Assembly: GCA_903813345.2 (NCBI GenBank)
Contig: CAIIXF020000008.1
Span: forward strand, 35,364,867 to 35,428,866
DNA length: 64,000 nucleotides
DNA from: Owenia fusiformis
Taxonomy: Eukaryota; Annelida; Polychaeta; Sabellida; Oweniidae
Direction of reading: 5' to 3'
The position numbers and the translations under genes were made by a program. Positions 38,901 to 47,900 of the stretch are shown here, piece by piece (within the stretch, counting starts at the first letter, position 1; each line of letters begins with the position of its first letter). The notes under the pieces were generated by a model. The model had not been told where the DNA came from. It saw only the letters and a program-made list of their open reading frames with translations, and did no database searches.

Positions 38901-41900
38901 CCCCCCATCTACCCCCTCCCCCATGCAATAAGTATAACACCTAGATGTACATTATTTAGCAAAAATGCTTGATATGAAGTATAACCAAAGAACATCATTA
39001 TAAATGTATCTCAAAAGTCAACTAAAATTCTGTATTTATAGAGAATGGCAATCATCTACTACTATAAGGGCGACGCCCACTTTTGATCCCTAATGTAATT
39101 GTATGGTCTTTGACACTTACCAGTTATGTTAATTGCAATATCCTTTATATTTAAATAAATGTTTGAACTGCCCTGGTAATTTTGAGAATGCTAAAATGAT
39201 CTGATATCTGTTGATTTGAAAAAAAATCCACATTCTATATTAGGTGCAGGTACAGGTTTTACCAAAATTATGGATCTTCTCATCAAAAATTGTGGTTTCC
39301 ATGACAACCATGAGTGTCAGACCATTGAAACTTTACATACTACCTCAGAATGATCTCATCAACTCTCAATTAAATTATTATAATGATTGAAGATCAACTG
39401 AATTAATTATTCAATGATGATAATGTACCCCCCTGTAATTTTCCTTTTTAGGGTCAAAAACCCCATTTTGACCACTTTCGCCCCGGATACGGCGCGTCAG
39501 ACATAAATTTTCTGAAGTATCACATAAAAGTACATAAGAAACAAATAATTTCAATTTGTTCAGACACCGGTACATTTTTCGGTGCTAGCTCACATACTAT
39601 TATGCCCTGCCTTAATACATAACTAAGATTTTCTCGGATAAATGGTGTCTTACAATTGACTAACTGATTCTATTATCAACATCAGGTAATGCATGATCTA
39701 TCCAATGGATTAACGAAAATACTTGATTCCAATATGGCAAAATAAATTATTCCATGTATGAATTGCATAGTGCATCATTTTGCAGATATTACATAATGCA
39801 TTCATTGACTCATGGTCAACAAGGTACGGGTAAAACTCCTTTTAGTATTTCACAAAATAATGAAATATAAACAATTTACACATTTCTGAAATGCTGTACC
39901 TTTAGTGATTCCTTCGACCTGGAAAGTGATTTGTTATGTTAAAACTTAAAATAATATCTAAACAAATCTGTTTAGTGTATAAAAACAATAAAAGTTAATA
40001 TGTTTAATATCAAATATTATTAGACATATGAATATAACCTAAAATAAGAAAACTTGTTCTCGTATTCCATTTTAAAATTGGTTGAATGATTTTGGCACAG
40101 TAGAAATGATGGTCATGATTAAATATTATATGTAATATGCCCTGATGCTGTAACATCAATGGTCCTTTATAATCAGGTATGACTGAAATACTGGACAAGA
40201 TCTTATAAGGTTACAGTTTCCATATAACGTATGTTCCATATTACTACCCCAAATCTCCATTGTGTAAGTTTATGAGTCATTATCCCTCATAGTTTATTAT
40301 GGCAAATGCCTATCCTTGTCTAGAATATGTCATTTTATCAATTTTATAAACAAGTATACAATTACACACCCCCCCCCCTCCCACACCAAAACTCCATTTT
40401 CTTTATCAAATCTTTCTACCTCTATCTGTTATGATTCTCTGTCAGGCTTCCCCAATTTTCCATACTGTCAAGTAAACATCTAAATAGGATAGTTCTAGCT
40501 ATTGCTGTTGTTTTGAAATGTTGACTTTTCTTGGTGAAATATTGTTTCAATTCTGACAGAAGTTTTTAGCCAATATCATTCAATTTATCAATATCCAAAC
40601 GCAGGGTTTCAGAAAGTATGCATTTTGTTTGTGCCTGTATTTTCATCATGTGTACTTATTAAGACAGCTATATTTAAACGTAAATACATTAAAACATGAT
40701 ACATATAATCTTTTGACAATTTCTTCAGTAAAGTGGCCATTTTGAGAAATGATATATAGCTTGTACCTTTGTTTGATGCTCAACAAGATGTTCGACTGGA
40801 TTTGCCTTTGTCTAATTCATATATGTACCAAATACGAGAATCAGAATCTTATTCTACAAAACGGGTGTTCATGGAAGTAGCACTAATTATTGCATAATTG
40901 CTATAAATCGTGTGATTTGATTGGCTAATTCAGAACCATGTGACTAAAAATACCAGCGTATTTCACAGCTCACTGAATTATTTCCATATTTAAAAGACGT
41001 ATTGTCCAGCGTATTGCCCGCCTGGGGATTCTGACAACTGCACTTTCAATGATTTTTGCAACATGTATTACCATCGCCCTACGGGCTGCGGGCAATACAT
41101 ATTGCAAAAATCATTGAAAGATGAACAGGTATTGCCCTCCATAGAATGAAATATTTGCTTAACAGTTCTTACTGTTTCGGGCTTAATATCAATTTTGTTA
41201 TAAACTGAACAAAGCGGCACCTTTAACATGCAGCTAATTCTCCCATCTAACCAAGAGAGCCTCTTTTAATATATCGAAATTTAAAAATTGCCTCTGATTC
41301 AATTTGTTCAATCAAATCTAAAATGGTAATACCTTTTTACTGCTTCGAACTTCCTTATATTTTATACCATTGGGGTAGGATGTTTGTCTCTTTCCATTAA
41401 TGCTTTCACCAGAAACATGGATATCACTAATTTTGATTCATATTTAAAATGGTGTGCATGAATAGACCTGTGTATTTTATACCAAATAGAGACACTTCCC
41501 TGGAGAGTTCTAAATCTCTATATGTTAACAGCCTAGTTCCCACATCCCTTGTTGACTTTGCTTCCATATTTCCTGTGAAGCCGTGGAACAGTTCTCTTTT
41601 TCTTCACAACTTTCCATTTTAATGTAACTCAATGAATAAGGCCAATTCAAATCACTGGCTTCCCTAGGTCATTTGAATTCCTTGCAATTTTTAAATCAGC
41701 AATAAAGAATAATGGGTTAAATTATCAAATAATGAAAAAGTTGCAAATTATGAGATTTGTTATATAGCTTCGAAATCTTGCTGAAGTGTAGTTTAATTAT
41801 AGGTTAACAGGCTAAATTCTCATTGAGATAATTTTAAAGAATCTTAAACATTGACTTATTGTTTCAGTGGTCCTATTAAAGTTCATGTGTACACAATCTG

Positions 41901-44900
41901 AACAACATCCAGTTTCAAACACTTCTGATTATCATCAAGTTTCAAACACAATCTGAACATCATCAAATTCAATGCAAATGCAGTTTCACTTTAATCCAAC
42001 AGAACGAATATGGTAAATCAATAGACTAAGTGACACATGTCAAGTCAATGGTAAATACTTGTATCTAGCCCAACTAGCACAAGTGCTGCCATCTACCGAC
42101 TAGTATCAATCCATCTATCCATATACATAGCACCTAATGAGGTCACGACTTCAAGTAAAGCTTTTTCCCTTGTCTATGGTAAAAAATAAGTTAAACAGAA
42201 AAGTTAGTTTGACACCATTGGTGATGCCCACCTTGTATGGTATAGGGATAAAAGGAAAGTTCATGATAACACTTACATAAAATAATTTAAGTATCTAATA
42301 ATGATAATGAACATATTACAATGTTACACAATGTTAGTAAATGATAATTAAATGTCAATTATTGTTAGTGTAATATGTATTTTTTGCTTAATGCTGCAAC
42401 AATTACACAAGTTCCAAAAAGTGCCACGCCCACTTTTCCCTAAAAGTAGTTGTGTGTGACTATATTTGATAGATATTATTGATTTATTGGAGCATTATAT
42501 CAACTTTTTAGTGCTTTAGTGTGAATATATACATATTTATACAACTTTTGACAAAGTTGCAGCCACAAAATCCAAACAAACTTGCAAATATTTCACTTTG
42601 AGGGCTAAGGGACATATTTTGGAGGAGGTCAAATTGAGAAGATTTTGAGATATAAATACTGTTTCCATGGTAACCATATAAGTCAGAGATTGGACATTTC
42701 TGGCACTGACTAACCATGGTATGCTCTGCCTACTACAAAACTATGAATATATGACATGCATTAGTATTCTTTTTATCAGGTGGTATTAAAGGACCCCCAA
42801 GGTTTTCTTAGGGTGGGGGTATGAATTGGCCTTAGGGCCGTCTGCCACCCCTACATGAAGTCCAACTACCCAGAAAGTGCCTAGCATAATCATACAGACT
42901 GTTTGAAATATGTTGGAATGTGTGACCTTCCATGAAAAATGGAAGTTGCAATTATCAGAGTAGTCCACAGTCTATAAGATTGAATAAACTGATAAAGAAA
43001 CTAGCCGAGGCAAGAGGAGGGAAAACCCAGAGCTAAGGGATAATATACTTAATTCTCTTGCTCACAACCTTCGTTTGTCCGAATTCCAAATACCACATGT
43101 CGTTGGGATGTTTTAATCTATGTTAGAATATTCCTTACACAATCTTTCTTTATCTTAATGAGAAATATATATAACCCTCGAAATAACAAGCTTTGATATT
43201 GGTTAACACGCCAGAAATTAACTTAATTCAAAATGGCAGCCTCGGTGAAGAGGGGGAAACCCTAGGGCTCAGAGAAGAAATGTGTCTTCAACGTAAATGT
43301 GTATTGAGAAGATATCGTGACTGATTGGTCAAATAGACAGACAAATGACGTCATTGATTTGATGGCGGTTTCAAAATTTTGTAAGAACGCTTTGTATTTC
43401 ATACAGGATTCCTACATTGGAGGATAGGAAGCGTATGCCATATACGGAGGCGTTTATCCTCGAATCGTTAAGGTTCATGTCCCACATTCCATTTGCGATT
43501 CCACACGAGACAATGGTGGACGTCACTCTGAACGGATACTATATCCCTAAAGGAACGCAGGTAAATTTAGCTAAGTAGAAACTTTATGAATAACTGTTTT
43601 AGAATCGATTCGTAATTTTACATTTCTTCTTTTTTATTTAATTTTCCATTTCATTGAACGACAACCAATTTTAAATATGAACTGAAAAAACATGTCAAAG
43701 CCAACAATCTGAACAAACAGGGCAATGTAGCCCCTCCTACAAAGCATACAAACTGTTTCATCCTTCTGTCTTGTGAACCTTTATCTGGGGTCTTTATTGC
43801 ATCGTTATGAAAGTGTCTGGGACGCTCTAATGCATTAGATTGGGTATATTTTGACGATGTGGACCATCAGATTTGGTCTGGAATAATTTTTTCATTTTAA
43901 TTCAATTGATTACTTTCATATCTTTTATAATATTACCCTGCACGCAGAGACTAGTTATAAACTGAAGACGAAGCTCTCTTTTAAGAAGTGGAGTCGAACG
44001 AATGCAAATGGTGATATAACATATTATATAATATCGTGTCTCTAGACGTCCAATGGGCATATGTTGCGGATTAAACAAGAACAAAACGAAAATCTGTGAA
44101 ATGCCGAATTTCTGCTTAGAGTGCTCCACTCCAAGCAAGCGGTCACATCTCCGCGTCATTATACGAGTACAATACCCTGCTAAAGTTCGAGAGTAGTGGT
44201 GCTATAATAGAAGAAGGACTTTATATAGTATTAAATCCCACTTGGGTAGCAACACAATAGAATTTGCTGTGGTTTATTTTTAAGAATGTATGGTTTTATC
44301 AAAAGGAAAGTGCATTATTTTTCTATTGTTTTTAAAGAATGTACACTTGGCAAGCTATCAAAAACAAGTGAGACATAAATGACCATTGACAGTTTTTGAT
44401 AGTTTTCATTCCCTAAAAACAATATACAAAAATACATGTACCCTTCTCTTGTTACTGTGCATTCTTAAGAATAAAACAATTTATCAATTTTTGTTGCTAT
44501 CTACATCATTGATCTTATCTTACTTACAAATATTCTACTGTATTCAAATGCAATGTTCTGGACTGGACAGTCACCTGTAGTGCACTGAAGCTAGACTAAT
44601 TATAGCCCACTCAGTCACTTACATCAACTCACACTCATGAGGTCAATGCAACCAACTTTTTTTGTTGTTACAATTAATTGGCTATATAACTACATGAACA
44701 GTCAACACAAAAGAAATAAAATTTTCCAGATTAGATCATTGACCATTTACCTGCAATATACCATTTACCTGTAATAAGAATGTGTGTGATTTAAGTAAGA
44801 TAAAGCATTCGAATTCGATTTGATAAGAAATAATAACCTCAGGCCTTCGGCCTTCGGTTTATTATTTCTTATAAAATCTCATTCTTATGCTTTATCCAGT

Positions 44901-47900
44901 ACGTACGCGGTTATAGTCCTCGTCATTCAGTTAGGTATGGCCCGATATGTTCGGCATTCATATACTCAATTTATAATAGCCCTTTACTACTATAAGCAAC
45001 ATTATTTGATTTACTGAAGATATGGCCCAATATGTTCGGCATTCATATACTCAATTTATAATAGCCCTTTACTACTCTTGCTTAATAAGCAAAATAATTT
45101 GATTAACTGAAGATATGGCCCAATATGTTCGGCATTCATATACTATAATTATAACAACCCTTTACTACTCTTAAGCAACATTATTTGATTTACTGAAGAT
45201 ATGGCCCAATATGTTCGGCATTCATATACTCAATTTATAATAGCCCTTTACTACTCTTGCTTAATAAGCAAAATAATTTGATTTACTGAAGGTATGGCCC
45301 GATATGTTCGGCATTCATATACTCAATTTATAATAGCCCTTTACTACTCTTGCTTAATAAGCAAAATAATTTGATTAACTGAAGATATGGCCCAATATGT
45401 TCGGCATTCATATACTCAATTTATAATAGCCCTTTACTACTCTTGCTTAATAAGCAAAATAATTTGATTAACTGAAGATATGGCCCAATATGTTCGGCAT
45501 TCATATACTATAATTATAACAACCCTTTACTACTCTTAAGCAACAGTATTTGATTTACTGAAGGTATGGCCCGATATGTTCGGCATTCATATACTCAATT
45601 TATAATAGCCCTTTACTACTCTTAAGCAAAATAATTTGATTAACTGAAGATATGGCCCAATATGTTCGGCCTTCATATACTCTATTTATAATAACCCTTT
45701 ACAACTCTTAAGAAATAGCATTTGATTTACTGAAGGTATGGACCAATATCCCATAGTTTAGGTCAAATCTGTAGAATAACACGTATTATCCTACACTTAG
45801 TGTACTAAATGTATAATAACATTAAAAATAAATTTGATATTTTTTGGCAAAATGAATAACCGGAGGATATCGTGATGATATACTCCGGGCGGAGGATATC
45901 GTAACGATATACTCCGGAAAACCCAATATGCGGAGGATATTGTGACGATATACTCCGCTTGTTGATTTCCCGCCAAAATGACTCTATTTGGCATGAAATT
46001 CATTTTGCAATGATATTATACATTTAATACACTCCTTGTAAGTGTAGGATAATAAGAACATCCTATGATTTTTTTTCAGAATATCATTTTAATCAACTCG
46101 GTGATATTGATATATGAACTCGTTCGCTTTGCTCTCTCGTGCAGATATCACTATCACCTCGTAGATAAAAAAAAAAAGATATTTATAGGATATCCTATGA
46201 TTTTGAGGAATATCATTTTTATCTACGAGGTGATATTGATATCTGCACGAGAGAGCGAAGCGAATGAGTGTATATATCAATATCACAGAGTAGATTAAAA
46301 TGATATTCTGAAAAAATCATAGGATGTTCTTATTATCCTACACTTACAAGGAGTGCATGTACTAAATGTATAATATCATTGCAAAATGAATTTCATGCCA
46401 AATAGAGTCAATTTGGCGGGAAATCAACAAGCGGAGTAATCGTCACAATATCCTCCGCATATTGGGTTTTCCGGAGTATAACGTCACGATATCCTCCGCC
46501 CGGAGTATATCGTCACGATATCCTCCGCCCGGAGTATATCGTCACGATATCCTCCGGATGTTCATTTTGCCAAGAAATATCAACTTTTTTTTTTAATGTT
46601 ATTATACACTTAGTACACTAAGTGTAGGATAATCCTCAATATCCTATAATTATATATATACTCCCCTCCATAAGTTTGGCAACCTTAGCTCCCCCATTGA
46701 ACTACGTGTTAAAGCCTCTCTACTTTTGAATTTTTATTTACTTAACCTGCGATGAAAATACTTATACTATTGATTGAAACGTAATTTAACTTTATTTCCA
46801 ATACCTCCAAATTTTCTCAATTTTTTCCTCAATTACAATAGGTCGAAAATAATTGATGATAAATTTGATGAATTTTTGAAAATTGACATTTCCATGTTAA
46901 CCAATGGAAAATGGTAGGTTTGCCGCAAGTATTTTTCATCGCAGGTTAAGTAAATAAAAATTCAAAAGTAGAGAGGCTTTAACACGTAGTTCAATGGGGG
47001 AGCTAAGGTTGCCAAACTTGGAAAAAGCAATATCTGTGGAATACACTTTTTTCCACGGATTTGAAAACTCCCGCCAATGTGTTACATGAGCTTACTTGGC
47101 GATTTCATGACTTCACAAATATGAAAATGATTGATGTTTTGACCATACAGTTCAAATGATAAAATAAAACTGAATTAGTTTTGAAATGCTTTGTAAGTTC
47201 ATGGATGTATACCAACTACGTCTATGGTTATGTAACGACCCTTGATAACAAGTTGCTACTACAGTCCAGCTGTAGTGGCTTAAGCCTTTATAGCTCAGTC
47301 GGTAGAGCATCAGTCTTTGGATTCAAGGGTCCTAGGTTCGATTCCCATGCGGGGCATTGAATTTAGCACACTTTCTTTCAATTTCTTTATCTGGCTTGTT
47401 ACACTATGCTCGTTATAGTCGTTATTAGTTAGTCATTCCCCTGGGTCGCCCCCGGGTCATTACAGTTAGTTGAACTATGGGATAAATAGAGCATTCCATG
47501 ATATTTTCATTTTAATCCACTCGTTGATTTCAATAGCCCTTTACTACTCTGAAGCAACGGTTTTTGACTTACTGAAGGTATCGACTTCACTTTAGTTTAT
47601 AACTAGAATCTGCGCGCACGGTAGGCCTAGGCCTATACCCGGGGGCCTATACCCTATTTATAGCAACTCTTTACTACTCAAGCAACAGTATTTGATTTGC
47701 TGAAGGTATGGACCAATTTATACAGCCTGCATCACGACGAGCGGTACTTCAAAAGTAGAGAGGCTTTAACACGTAGTTCAATGGGGTAGCTAAGGTTGCC
47801 AAACTTGGAAAAAAGCGATATCTGTGGAATACACTTTTTTCCACGGATTTGAAAACTCCCGCCAATGTGACGTACACTGTTACATGAGCTTACTTGGCGA

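Larger units (their letters stand above)
31430..42980. mobile_element. Approximately 11.5 kb inverted-repeat structure filling intron 4
   Basis: The ends, ATAGACTGCGGACTA at left and the mirror of ATAGACTGTGGACTA at right, match. The arm 31430-32165 pairs with 42235-42980, and 32530-32990 pairs with 39160-39600. Inner tandem units of about 358 bp occur in opposite orientation left (33000-36790) and right (38090-39130) of a centre near 37,400. The left arm is broken by a LINE; the right arm holds an extra 2.6 kb (39610-42230) with no recognisable gene. The corresponding intron of copy B is 287 bp. No intact transposase or other coding gene belongs to it, so it may be a giant foldback or non-autonomous DNA element. 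No target duplication is clear. Confidence 0.7.
46965..47751. repeat. Local tandem duplication, unit 1 (partner 47752-50092)
   Basis: The phrase AAAAGTAGAGAGGCTTTAAC starts both units. Unit 1 continues through ACTCCCGCCAATGTG, ATGGATGTATACCAACTAC and CTGCGCGCACGGTAGG, then ends in a truncated exon 6 at 47708-47751. Unit 2 repeats all of this and ends in the real exon 6 at 50048. Unit 1 contains the tRNA-bearing MITE and unit 2 contains the Tc1 element, each with its empty site in the other. Confidence 0.85.

Noticed and set aside
46065-46298. Overlapping open frames on both strands
   Set aside because: Mirror images created by the palindromic foldback element.
47284-47355. Functional tRNA gene
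   Set aside because: Anticodon, T and acceptor stems pair poorly; only the pol III boxes and D arm are sound, and it sits inside a transposon.
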